Both the position numbers and the translations under genes were made by a program. From Mesodorylaimus sp. YZB2_4 (Eukaryota > Nematoda > Enoplea > Dorylaimida > Dorylaimidae): a stretch of DNA of 64,000 nt. The notes beneath the pieces are model-generated. The model made no database searches and was not told the origin of the DNA. It saw only the letters and a program-made list of their open reading frames with translations. The DNA is taken from positions 1-64,000 of the forward strand of contig JASANH010000073.1 of assembly GCA_030248295.1 (NCBI GenBank). The letters run 5' to 3'. Positions 23,255 through 33,212 of the stretch are shown one piece after another. Each line of letters starts with the position of its first letter. The first letter of the stretch is position 1.

Positions 23255-24371
23255 ATGAATTGCACAACCACTGAAGTCCCACCGACATCATGGTTCGCAC
23301 CAAATGCATATCATAACTCGAGCGACTGCTGGCCATGGTTACACGTGGATGAAACCACATTCAATGAACTAAAATTGAACTTTTTAAAAAAAATTGAGTT
23401 TTTTAATTTTGTTGATCACATAATTCTTTTGTTATTTGTACCAATCGGAATTATTGGCTCTTTCTGCACTTGTATTGCAGTTTGGCGAAAAGCAATCGTC
23501 AAAAAAGAGCGTTTCTACATATATTTACATGTTTGTGATAAGTGCGCTAGACCTTTTGTACAGTTTAGGTATCGGCCTCTATGAACCTTTCAAGAATATT
23601 TTCAAATATTCTTACAGTTTGTGTGTGTTTCAGCTCATCGTAGGATGTCTGAGCTTAGGCTGGTCTTTGGGGGCTGATATGTGCACACTTATGTTAGCTA
23701 TCGAACGCTATGTCGCCATTTGCACACCTTTAGCTTACGATCCACAAAAGAAAAAAATATTCTCACTTCTGACTTGTGTTCTTGCATTCTTTGGCATTGC
23801 TGCTCGTTTTATCGTTAGCGTTTTGACATTTTGGGTGGTCGAAGTAGGGGCTGATCAAACTGGTTCCATGGTCTATAGCTTTAACTACACTAAACATGTC
23901 AGCGCGTTGTTGTTTTCTTGGTTCCTTTTTTTCACGAATACTGTTTTACCGTTTTTACTACTTTTTTTCATGCTCTTCTTTTCTCTGCATATTGTATATA
24001 CAGTAGCCAAACGACATCTGTCGCAAGTGCACGCCAACTCGTCGGCTGCACAGAAACAGAATGTGCAACAACAGTCCTCAGCCATGTCGCGTCTTTTGCT
24101 CGTTCTGGTGGTTTTATTTACTTTTTTTCAAACTTCGTTCTGCGTATTAGCTTTGCTCGCATATTTTGATAGGAATCATATCGTAGAATACACAAGCACT
24201 TTTGATGAAATTCTGCATTTTATTGAAGCTAAATACGTGGTCAACGCTGCGTTTTGTATTGAGAATGCGATGGAGTGCAGCACACGATCGCTTGGCTTTT
24301 TTCTATATTTCATGTTGTCGAAATCTTTTCGCGACCAGTTCAGAATTGCTATAGGCTTAAAAAAAGATTGA
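23255..24371 (+). CDS. Rhodopsin-family GPCR with one frameshift
   Basis: Starts MNCTTTEVPPTSW with N-glycosylation sites NCT and NSS. TM1 is around DHIILLLFVPIGIIGSFCTC. TM2 is FVISALDLLYSLGIG, with the conserved LxxxD form. TM3 ends in ERY (the DRY motif): CTLMLAIERYVAICTPLAYD. TM6 (LLLVLVVLFTFFQTSFCVL) is preceded by a loop with a Gln-rich stretch. TM7 ends SLGFFLYFMLSKSFRDQF, in the place of NPxxY and helix 8. It is most like invertebrate peptide receptors (FMRFamide-receptor type). The reading frame moves by one base between TM1 and TM2. The A6 run at 23501-23506 is the obvious site: with five A the frame is continuous and no other lesion is seen. No splice signals explain it. Assembly error, polymorphism or a young pseudogene are possible. 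Confidence 0.8.
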
Positions 24372-24917
24372 GGTGTTGGTTTTTTGTATGAAATCGAATG
24401 TGATTTTGAAGGGGAAGGTTTAAAATTATTTCATTCACAATCAGACAATGGTACAATATCTTATTTTATCCCCTATTCTTTAGTGTCATAAATCTTATGG
24501 GTGTTAGTTGACCGAGGACAGAGTGAAGTGATTTTTTCTATTTCTCCAATGCTGGTGGTGACGAGTATTTTTTCTTTTTTCCCTGTCAAGATAAAGAGAA
24601 TTTGATCGATACTTGGGATTGTGATTGTGCATCCTTGCGTGACCCTCCTCCATCCTCCTCTGCAGCAATGCGCCCTGCATGCTATGCGGCATAACCAAGC
24701 CAGCAAGGCTAACCACTTTGTTGAAACTCCTGAAAGTGAACGTCCGTGGGACTTCACTGTTATAACGGCAAAGAAACTCAACTCTCACACGACAGGCCAT
24801 GAGGTTATTTCGCTATCACTGGCAATTTTTGTCACATTTTGACACTACTCATATATTTCTTATGAATAATCACGTCTTACACTCGCACAGGTCACCTCCT
24901 GTAACTGCTTCACTGGT
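24372..24917. other. Intergenic, no supported gene
   Basis: 3' flank of the GPCR facing the 3' end of the next peptide gene. Several overlapping short frames on both strands, none convincing. Confidence 0.5.
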
Positions 24918-25142
24918 TCATTTGATGTATCTTTCCCGCTCGACGGGAACGCGGAAGCCGTCATCGAGATTTCTCGGCTGCCTTAATGGCATAGCCTCAC
25001 GTTTCGAGAAATGGCCTTGTCCACTGATACCTTCGCCTTTTCCCAGGGTCTTTTCGTGGGTCATCGATGGATCCTTCATCAGTTTAAAAGTGGAAACAAG
25101 ACCAGTGCAGAAGACGAGGAAAATTGTCGCTACTTTGAACAT
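24918..25142 (-). CDS. Small secreted KR pro-peptide, member 3
   Basis: Single exon, 74 aa. Signal peptide MFKVATIFLVFCTGLVST, pro-part FKLMKDPSMTHEKTLGKGEG, dibasic site FSKR, then EAMPLRQPRNLDDGFRVPV and a basic end RERYIK. It shares TLGKxEGxxGQ with member 4 (27463-27684). Additional RPRN/RERY basic spots in the tail could be secondary cleavage sites. Confidence 0.85.
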   Translation of the reverse strand: MFKVATIFLVFCTGLVSTFKLMKDPSMTHEKTLGKGEGISGQGHFSKREAMPLRQPRNLDDGFRVPVERERYIK

Positions 25143-25270
25143 TTTAGTTCAAAAATTCAAATCTATAACTGAATTTCCTTTGATTTCTGGACATGCTCCC
25201 TGTTTGGCCGCTTGGAATATTTATACTGCTTCAAATTAAAATAATCTAACTTGCTTGTTGGAACAACTGA
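25143..25270 (-). promoter_or_regulatory. Promoter of KR pro-peptide member 3
   Basis: Toward the gene: CAGTTGTTCCAACAAGCAAG (25250-25270), TATAAATATT (25216-25225; 83 bp before the ATG), GTCCAGAAATC and GGAAATTCAG. Matches the family, except that the E-box core is CAGTTG instead of CAGATG. Confidence 0.75.
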
Positions 25271-25464
25271 AAAATGGGAGGTGTTTAAAAGTTTTACTTT
25301 CAATAAAGGTAAACTGGACGCAGCTGCACTGCGAAAAACACATTTATCGCCGATCATGACGATGACACTCATGGCGGAGGAAAGGCGGAGAGTAAAAGAA
25401 AAGACTGAACCGTGGGCGTGGAACAAAACTGGAGAACGTGGCTGATGGCAGCGAGGCAGTGAGT

Positions 25465-25540
25465 CTGAAACATCAACCTTAGGGGTTGAGCTTCCCTGCC
25501 AGGGGAGATCGATTATTCTCTCCCACTCGGCATGGCTAAC
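25465..25540 (+). repeat. Interspersed hairpin repeat R
   Basis: GAAACATCAACCTTAGGGGT TGAG, CTGCCAGGGGAG and TCGATTATTCTCTCCCACTC in the family order. Confidence 0.65.
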
Positions 25541-25619
25541 AGTCGCGCAATGCACTGGAAGCCAGCCTTTGGCCCGATAATTGTCTTCGCTGACTCTTTG
25601 CTGCTGCAGAAGAATAGTG

Positions 25620-26580
25620 CAGGGCCAGCTTCGACCAAACCCAGGCCAGACATGGGTAGCTACAACCTTACTCAACCTGGAAACCAAGCCCAGTCAGAAC
25701 ATTTTGTGGGGCGGATCAGGTGGTCCACTTTTTCATGCCGCGCAAGGCCTAAACCATCGAGCCGGCCGAACCTAACCAGGACCAGCTATATTTGGAGCTT
25801 AAGCAAGCCGAACTGGCTGAACCTGGATCAACCTGCGTACCCAGTATTATTCCACAATTTTCACACTCTCTGACTGGCACTGCATCATCATTGTACATTT
25901 GGACAAAAATGACCAGCTTGCGATTCTAGGGCTGCAATCGAATCGATCAAGCTGTTGAGCTTTGCACACTTTGTCTGCTTTTGGATTCAATAGCTGGTTC
26001 GGTCGAATCTGGTGTAGGTCGACCTGCACTTACGACTTACACTTCGGCCTACGATCGACCCAAATCAGATTCGACCTAGAGCAGACAAGTTGTAGCAGAG
26101 CTCAACAGCTTGATCGATTGCAGCAAAGATCAACCGAATACCCCTGATTTGACCCAATCGGCCTACATTAACGACCTACTGTACACTTCGGTCGAATCTG
26201 GTGATTTTGGTTGATCTTTAATGCAATCGATCAAGCTGTTGAGCTCTTCCACAACCTTTCTGCTGTAGGTCGATCGAAGGCCAAAGTGTGCCAAATGTCG
26301 CCTGAAATTCTTCTACACCAGATTCGACTGAATCGACCTACACTTACGACCTATACTGTGCACGTCGGCCGAATCTGGTGTAGAAGAATTTCAGGCGACC
26401 TTTGGCAGATCGGATCGATGCGTGCCTTCATCTGAAGCATCCTCAGAAAACGAAAACCATTGGTCCTGTAAAGATCATGAGCGCCAGGTTCGACCGAGCC
26501 AGCTTTTGAAGCTGAACTAGAACCCAAACCGGAGCAAGCCAGCCAAGCCAGGACCAAAGGAGCGAACACATGACATCCGA
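25620..26580. repeat. Complex repeat with nested inverted copies
   Basis: AATCGATCAAGCTGTTGAGC at about 25937 recurs inverted at about 26100 and direct at about 26224. A clean palindrome has arms 26303-26332 and 26369-26398 (GAATCTGGTGTAGAAGAATT and its complement) around a 36-bp loop. Flanks (25620-25830 and 26480-26560) carry degenerate AGCC/GAACC repeats. It resembles a transposon with repeat-rich ends, but termini and target duplication were not resolved. No gene seen. Confidence 0.65.
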
Positions 26581-27462
26581 GGTGACCGTGACTGACAAAT
26601 GGTCATTCAATCGCGCTTGCCTGACAAATATCTTGTGACAGTGATTCGCCTTTTTTGCGTCAACTGGGTATACAGTATCTGTCTGTGCACTGTGCTCACA
26701 ATCAGTGCTGTCAATGATGTACAAGCACTGTAAAACCGTCTTGATGCCGTTGTCACGACTGTGGTGGTGGCATTGGAAAATATTGCATTCGTGATCATGA
26801 TTCGTGATTTTATCGTCTAGTATTTCGCTTTTGTTTTTGTTGTCTATACTCCTGAAGGCGCATCTGCTGCTTCGTGTACAGTAGATGATACTTCTACTGT
26901 CTATTTCGCATTGCTATTTTAATTCTTATCCAAACAAATGACTGTTCACCCGACGGATAAGCGAATTCATCTCATCTGATCAGACGTGTAACCAGTCTAG
27001 GCAAGTCTTGCGACTACCTACGGCTTGAACATCAGCCCAAGGGGTTGACGTCTGCCAGCCAGGGGAGCGTATCGATTACTCTCTCCCACTCGCAATAGCC
27101 TACCAGGCATGAGGGTTACACATGAGTCTGATACAGTCATAATCGAAAACGGGAATGGATTGGAATAACATTTGCCTCACACACTCGAGTTTCTGAAGGA
27201 CATTCATCAGTTTGTACAAGCATAGAAGATGGAATAAGGTGCCATACCCTTTGTAGGGAAGGTCTGGTTTGGGGTGCGCTTCTCGAAGAGACATAATCTA
27301 ATTAAGATCTTAGGTGATTATTGAAGACGACATGTTTCGTCAGAACAACGCATATGCAAAGTTTTTTAAACTTCACTTTCGATTTTATTGCAAATTCACC
27401 CCACTCTGACAATCAAGTTTATTACTTCCACGAAATCCACCTGCTCCCACTGCTCGACGGGG
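26581..27462. other. Intergenic, one R copy
   Basis: No supported gene. Repeat R (plus) occupies about 27000-27105: AGTCTTGCGACT, GAACATCAGCCC, GGGGTTGACG, CAGCCAGGGGAG. Confidence 0.5.
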
Positions 27463-27684
27463 TCATTCGACTGTTCTTAGTCTTTCATCGGGCACTGGAA
27501 TACCATAAATACCCCTACGCTGTCTGAATGGCACAACCCCACGTTTTGTCAAATACGTTTGTCCACTGGCACCTTCGCTCTTTCCCAGGGTCAGTGCCTG
27601 GCTCATGGCCGGTTTCTTTAGAAGTTGATCCGTAGAAGCCAGACTGATGCAGAGCACAAGCAAAATAGTCACTGTTTTGAACAT
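27463..27684 (-). CDS. Small secreted KR pro-peptide, member 4
   Basis: Single exon, 73 aa. Signal peptide MFKTVTILLVLCISLAST, pro-part DQLLKKPAMSQALTLGKSEG, dibasic site LTKR, then GVVPFRQRRGIYGIPVPDER. A second dibasic RR within the tail could release a shorter C-terminal peptide starting GIYGIPVPD. The 5' flank matches the other members. Confidence 0.85.
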   Translation of the reverse strand: MFKTVTILLVLCISLASTDQLLKKPAMSQALTLGKSEGASGQTYLTKRGVVPFRQRRGIYGIPVPDERLRTVE

Positions 27685-27812
27685 TCTGGTTCAATAATTG
27701 AAATCGCTGAATCGCTGTGCAATTCTAAACATGCCCTGCTGAAGCCAGAGTGGCCATTTAAACTGCCTGGAATAATCATTTAATCTTGTCTATTGAAACA
27801 TCTGATTTGCAA
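27685..27812 (-). promoter_or_regulatory. Promoter of KR pro-peptide member 4
   Basis: Toward the gene: GCAAATCAGATGTTTCAATA (27784-27810), TTTAAAT (27756-27762; 78 bp before the ATG), then AATTGAACCAGAATG at the start codon. Confidence 0.7.
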
Positions 27813-28145
27813 AAACACAGGAAAAAAATGCAATAAGCATCCGTTAGCAATCAAACAAACTAGTCTGAGTGAACCCCCGATTTTTATTAGTTCTGAAACA
27901 TGATCATGCTTGCAATTTCTATCGTCAAACAAACGAGTCTGGTCTGGACTCGAATAAAGTAAATTCATAAATGGGTTTTTTGGATACATCAGATTGCTTG
28001 GTGCATTTGCATTAAAAAATGTCACCCGCTTACTTTAGCGAATAGGCGCTGAGATTTTCTTCTGTCACTTTTTTGCGTACAAGCAGGCAGACGATTCGCA
28101 AGGTGGTTTGGGCTGAGTCAAAGTGAATGGAATGCCGCTTCCAGG

Positions 28146-29692
28146 TAGCGTTGATACAGTTTTGGAGAAAAGATTTAGCTTCAGTTAAGTTAAGTGAATC
28201 TCAGAATAGATTTAGTTCCAGTTACAGTTAACTGGATGTCAAATGATTCAGTTAATTGAATTTAACTGAATGATTCAGTTTTCCCTTGAAAAGCATTTCG
28301 CATCAAGATGTAAAGACTTGACGAGAACAATCTTCACTTTTCTTCATTCAAATAACTATTTTTCCGCATTTAAGACTTTGAACAGCTCACAAGGCGCAGT
28401 AAAGACCAAAGTCAACACCAGAGGGTCCTTTACGAACACAGCGATGCACGACCATGTGTCAACAGTCCACCCACCAACAAATTTGCGGACAGACCAAGTA
28501 CCTGAACCTTGTAACCGTTCTAATTCGAACTTGCCACACCTCATGATTGTAATTTGTTTTGGTCCAAAAGAAAGCTCTGCGCAAAATATTTAGCTCGTCA
28601 GGCCAACTACTCAGCAGAGGTCAGCGGCCGAAGTCCTGCAAATTTTTGGAAACATTCTCGCTTCGTCGGGTCTATTGAGCAAAAAGATTCAGAAACAGAT
28701 GGCTGGAAGACGGAACCAAAGCCCATAACCTGAACAGCGGGTTCAGAAGAGCCCTGCGAGGCTTTCTCAACTTTCTGTCGCCTCGAAACACACGCATTCA
28801 AGAAACCTGCAAGATTTTGGGAGCTGATTGCTGCTGACCAGCTGGCCATAAGGGCCAAATATTTTCAGTAGAGCTTTCTTCCACACCAGGAACTTGGAAA
28901 TCATCGAATGAGCATGCCGAGTTTAACTTACTGGTTGGCAAAGCTTTCTAAGATAAAAAAGGTGCAACTTTAAAATGTTTGTAATAAAATGATTGAAATC
29001 GAAGAAGCCCTTTTTCATATACTGTAGGTACTTTCATTTTACTTTAATTTATACCGACTGCTTTTCAACATGGACCTCGCCCAGCTTATAACTCTTTCCA
29101 CTCAGCGCTAGCCTGCAGGAAATGATGAAGCACTACAATATTCGTGAAGATTTTGCAACTTCTCTACATTTGGACCGAAATTCGAGTGGATCGATTTTTT
29201 CACGATAACTGGCGTTTTAAAAGGAGATGGGTAGGCCGGTTTCTGGAGGCGAGTTTCTGGTACCAAAAATGCAGGCAGGTAAACAATCTTTACGAGATCA
29301 GATAACACGTTTATGTCAACACATTCATTGTTCATCAAATGAAGTGTGCGCCAAGTGCGGGTGCGAGCGGAGGGAAGAACAGGCTTGAAGACACATCTTC
29401 TTGAACGTCGGTATCCGACAATGCTTCACGGAAGGTGTCCAAGGTTGCTCGCAGGAATTCGTCTAGCTGCGTTTCGTTTTTCTTTGAGATCTGCACGAAT
29501 ATCCGCAAACAGATTACTAATTTTCAAAAGCTAGTAGCTCGAAAACTGAATTTAACTGATTCTAAAAAGATTCAGTTACAGTTAAATTCAGTTTCGGCGA
29601 GGAGATTCACTTTCAGTTAAACTTGACTGAATTAAAAAAAATCAGTCAACTGATAGGTTCAGTTTCAGTTTTAGTCAACTGTAACAACGCTA
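28146..29692. mobile_element. Non-autonomous hAT-like element, family C
   Basis: 1547 bp. Perfect 8-bp duplication CTTCCAGG at 28138-28145 and 29693-29700. Ends TAGCGTTGATACAGTT and AACTGTAACAACGCTA. About 130-150 bp at each end is packed with variants of TTCAGTTAACTGA. Internal frames (28270-28593, 28607-28858, 29108-29338) are short and unrecognised; no transposase seen. Confidence 0.85.
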
Positions 29693-29949
29693 CTTCCAGG
29701 ATATAACCATAAAAGTCAGCGGACAATTTTAAAATGCGACTTTTGGACATAACTCACACCTAAATAGTGCATATCAAAGAGAATTCACACCGCTACGGGT
29801 CGGCTCGATGGCTCATGGACCTAGTGCTCAAATCCAGGATAGCTCTATCTGCATCAGACATAATTCAAAATTTAGACGAAAATATTGATGAAATATGCCA
29901 GGAGCCGACTCGATGAGACAAAGTTGCTATGTGCCATGTTTATGTTTCA

Positions 29950-30310
29950 GCACCAAAACTGCAGCACCAAAACTGCAGCACCAAAACTGCAGTACCAAGA
30001 CTGCAGCACCAAAACTGCAGCACCAAAACTGCAGCACCAAAACTGCAGTACCAAGACTGCAGCACCAAAACTGCAGCACCAAAACTGCAGCACCAAAACT
30101 GCAGCACCAAAACTGCAGCACCAAAACTGCAGCACCAAAACTGCAGCACCAAAACTGCAGTACCAAGACTGCAGCACCAAAACTGCAGCACCAAAACTGC
30201 AGCACCAAAACTGCAGCACCAAAACTGCAGCACCAAAACTGCAGCACCAAAACTGCAGCACCAAAACTGCAGCACCAAAACTGCAGCACCAAAACTGCAG
30301 CACCAAAACT
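29950..30310. repeat. 14-bp minisatellite
   Basis: About 26 head-to-tail units of GCAGCACCAAAACT. A variant GCAGTACCAAGACT occurs at 29990, 30046 and 30158, spaced 4 and 8 units apart. Since 14 is not a multiple of 3 and no stop arises in any register, all six frames are open through it; the resulting long frames are artefacts. Confidence 0.95.
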
Positions 30311-31292
30311 GTTTCAGCACCAAAACCAAAACTGCATTTTTTGCCAAATATCAGTCAGCATTAAAGTTGAAAATTGGCTTACGCTATACTCCACAGGAAA
30401 AGTATGTCAGACTCAGACGGCAAAAAGGCGCCTCTCATTCTGCATATATGTTCACTGTGCGTGTACACGACTGCAATGTGCTATTGCCTGCACAGTGTGG
30501 GCCAAGGGGAGAATGTATCGCGGCTGGATCGGATCATGCGAAATACTTGTAATCTTTCTGAAAAATCAGTAGAGCACCAACTTTTTTTGAAAGGCCGCTC
30601 CCCAAGATAAACACGCATTCTGATCAGGTGCCATGGCACAAGCAGCGCCCCACTCAAGGCCCCATCATACTGGGGAAATTTGTTGGGAATCGATTTTGGA
30701 AAGGCAATGTAATGGAGTGCCCTAAAATCAAGCGGTACTGCTCTACATAAGTGGACTGAAGCGATGAGGACATCGCATGCTGGACCAGCTTCACTCAAGC
30801 AGTTTGTAGGTTGAAAAAAGAAATCATCTTCAGTTGATCTCGTTTTATAAAAACATTCTGTTACATTTTTAAACGCCCCTCGTAGTGCATTTTGCAAGCT
30901 GATAAAGTAAAGAAGTTCCGTACTGCTCACAAATGACTGACCATAACTTTAATGTTAAACGGATATTTCCACTTAGTTTTACTCCTCACTAATATTTCAG
31001 CCGTCCGACTCCAAACTATTTGCGAAATCTGAGTCATTCATATTTTCTCTGGTCTCTAATAACAATAATGGCAAGATGACTCGCAACTCTAATTATAAGA
31101 AAAAAGCAGAAGATAGAACATTGTTTATCTCACTCACTGCACAGAGTGGTGTGAAAAATGGTCAGTTGATTGCAAGCGCTTATTACAAACACCGTTTGCT
31201 TAGAATTTCGGATCAGATAGCTCAGAATGGATCTAGATTTTTGGGCCAGCCATGAATAAGTGACTGAAAGCGGTGGGACAAAAACTTCGAAA
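30311..31292. other. Intergenic, no supported gene
   Basis: A 149-codon minus-strand frame (30481-30930) is open and protein-like in composition, but carries no motif I recognise and has no splice support. Confidence 0.4.
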
Positions 31293-31410
31293 AAACCTGG
31301 GCAAGTCTCGCGACTTTGTCTGCAGATGAAACATCAACCCGATGGGTTGACGTTTTTCAGCCAGGGAGGATAAATTCTATCGCTCTCGCCATTATCCGCT
31401 CCGTTCGCCG
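31293..31410 (+). repeat. Interspersed hairpin repeat R
   Basis: Reference copy: AGTCTCGCGACTTTGTCTGC, GAAACATCAACCCGATGGGT, TGACGTTTTTCAGCCAGGGA, CTATCGCTCTCGCCATTATC. Its last 80 bp are repeated exactly, inverted, at about 31500-31580. Confidence 0.8.
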
Positions 31411-31499
31411 TGGGTTACTACAATACGCTTCATGCGCTCGTATGACAACCATACATATTGTAGGTACAGCGCATATCAATAATATCGATGCGAAAAGTT

Positions 31500-31695
31500 G
31501 AAGCGGATAATGGCGAGAGCGATAGAATTTATCCTCCCTGGCTGAAAAACGTCAACCCATCGGGTTGATGTTTCATCTGGCCATCGGGTTGATGTTTCAT
31601 CTGGACCATGGCGAGAGGAAGAGAATTGATCTCCGCTGGCTGGGAAACGCCACCCGTCGGGTTGATGTTTCATCCGCAGACATAGTCGCGAGACT
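31500..31695 (-). repeat. Interspersed hairpin repeat R, compound copy
   Basis: Inverted perfect copy of 31323-31402, then a partial tandem (CATCGGGTTGATGTTTCATC twice), then a second more diverged copy ending TAGTCGCGAGACTTCCC. Confidence 0.8.
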
Positions 31696-31723
31696 TCCCT
31701 AATTCCAGTCGCAGTTTTTCACT

Positions 31724-31838
31724 CTAAATTCTCTTCACTTGCCACTTTGAACCTTTCTGTTTCTCATCCCGTGTTTCAAAAGGTCGTTGTCAGTTCTCGT
31801 CCTCGAAGTCTTCAAAAAGAATTGAATTTTTTGTGGGA
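31724..31838 (-). pseudogene. Duplicated 3' fragment of acetyltransferase gene
   Basis: Nearly identical to 32553-32663, the last 37 codons of the GNAT gene at 32553-33212. The duplication includes the R repeat just downstream (31606-31710 versus 32433-32552). The match stops abruptly at GAATTTTTTGTG. Confidence 0.85.
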
Positions 31839-32432
31839 GTAATCATACTGCATCAAATGGGAGTAATCATACTACAATCCACCTATTAGCGGCTTCACTG
31901 AGGAAAGTTTCTTCTAGCCTGCAATACCACCAACACCATATGAAGCATTCAAGGTATTTTTTCCTGATCCCATGCTTGGCTAATCGGATATTGGACAATC
32001 GGATATCAGATCAGATCGAATCGAAAGAAATGATCACGTATTCGAATTGCTTTCACGAATTTTGTAACTCGCAATAGTAAGTAGTGCTGCTGCTTCACAA
32101 GGTTCTTCTTGGAGTGAGTTTCTTGTTCTGACAGTGAATAAATTATACCCAGGAGTGTCTGTAACATGCAAGAATAGGCGGCAGGGCCCATCCTTGAGTG
32201 CGCAAAGTCCTACTATAATGGCTTGTCCGCTTTGACGCAATGACCAGTATACTAGTAATTATTACTATCGATTGCACTGATTAGGGGCTTGAAAAAAACA
32301 TTGACTCTCATAACTACTGGTCCCATATCACTAGGAAATCAGCATAAAACTGAAATTTTTCTGCTATAAGGGGTCTTGCACAGTTGGGGGTCCACCTCCC
32401 CTTAAAAAGAATAGGCGCAGCAACTTTTCGGA
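31839..32432. other. Intergenic, no supported gene
   Basis: Between the duplicated fragment and the R copy downstream of the GNAT gene. A GGGAGTAATCATACT short direct repeat is at 31835-31870. Otherwise nothing seen. Confidence 0.5.
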
Positions 32433-32530
32433 CCATGGCGGGAGGGAGAGAATTGATCTCCCCTGGCTGGGAAACGCCACCCGTCGGGTTGATGTTTCAT
32501 CCGCAGACATAGTCGCGAGACTTCCCTTAT
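32433..32530 (-). repeat. Interspersed hairpin repeat R
   Basis: CTCCCCTGGCTGGGAAACGC, CCGTCGGGTTGATGTTTCAT and TAGTCGCGAGACTTCCC, abutting the 3' end of the GNAT gene. Confidence 0.75.
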
Positions 32531-32552
32531 TCCAGTCGCCGTTTTTTTCACT

Positions 32553-33212
32553 CTAAATTCTCTTCACTTGCCACTTTGAGCCTTTCTGTTTCTCATCCCG
32601 TATTTCAAAAGGTCGTTGTCCGTTCTCGTCCTTCAAATCTTCAAAAAGAATTGAATTTTTTGTGACGAATCCTAATTTTTCAAAAACTCTTTGCGACATC
32701 CAATTTGATGCAACCACACTGCAATATCCGCATCCAAAGTCTCGTCCAACTCGAATATTCTCCTTGCATAACTCTGCAGCCAATCCTCGTCCTCCATAAT
32801 CGGGGTGGACAGCGAGGGCGGCGAACTGGAGCAGTTTCTGGCACAACTGGCCTTGCTCATCGACAAATACTCGGGCCCAGTCCTTGGTCAGGAGGTCCTC
32901 GATAGTCCTCACATGACCTGGTGGAATAAAATCATTTATTGATTCCCCGGTCCTAAAACTGTCCAAATTCAAAATTCTAGATAATCGAAACCCGATAACT
33001 TCAAGTTTTTTGTTCACTGCAACGTGTGAGTGAGGGAATTTCAGACACTCGTCAACCAATTTTTCCCAACCGGCCTTGGCATCTCGCCATCGCACGTTCA
33101 AAGCCACTCGTACGGGCTCCCATTTGATATAAACTCGTTCTGCCAACGATAATATCCCCTCTCGATGAGAAGATGTGGCGATCAAGATTGTGACAGAATC
33201 TTCTCCGCTCAT
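32553..33212 (-). CDS. GNAT N-acetyltransferase, arylalkylamine type, copy 1
   Basis: Single exon, 219 aa. GNAT fold order is visible: N-terminal AERVYIKWEPVRVALN (the EP motif typical of invertebrate AANAT-like enzymes), central VIGFRLSRILNLDSF, acetyl-CoA-binding motif A LAVHPDYGGRGLAAEL, and motif B VASNWMSQRVFEKLGFVTKN. Such enzymes move acetyl from acetyl-CoA to aryl-alkylamines (dopamine, serotonin, octopamine) in cuticle formation and amine turnover; the substrate here is not provable from sequence. It is the paralog of 38472-39137, with a decayed relative at 35090-35469 and a duplicated 3' fragment at 31724-31838. Confidence 0.9.
   Translation of the reverse strand: MSGEDSVTILIATSSHREGILSLAERVYIKWEPVRVALNVRWRDAKAGWEKLVDECLKFPHSHVAVNKKLEVIGFRLSRILNLDSFRTGESINDFIPPGHVRTIEDLLTKDWARVFVDEQGQLCQKLLQFAALAVHPDYGGRGLAAELCKENIRVGRDFGCGYCSVVASNWMSQRVFEKLGFVTKNSILFEDLKDENGQRPFEIRDEKQKGSKWQVKRI

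Noticed and set aside
23490..23560. Micro-intron explaining the GPCR frame change
   Set aside because: No GT donor/AG acceptor pair restores the frame without deleting TM2 residues; a one-base indel in the A run fits better.
29950..30310. CRISPR array
   Set aside because: Contiguous units with no spacers, in a eukaryotic genome.
29885..30572. Long overlapping ORFs (up to 225 codons) on both strands
   Set aside because: They are the 14-bp minisatellite read in every frame; open simply because the unit has no stop in any register.
30481..30930. 149-codon minus ORF
   Set aside because: No motif, no promoter or splice evidence, and surrounded by repeats.
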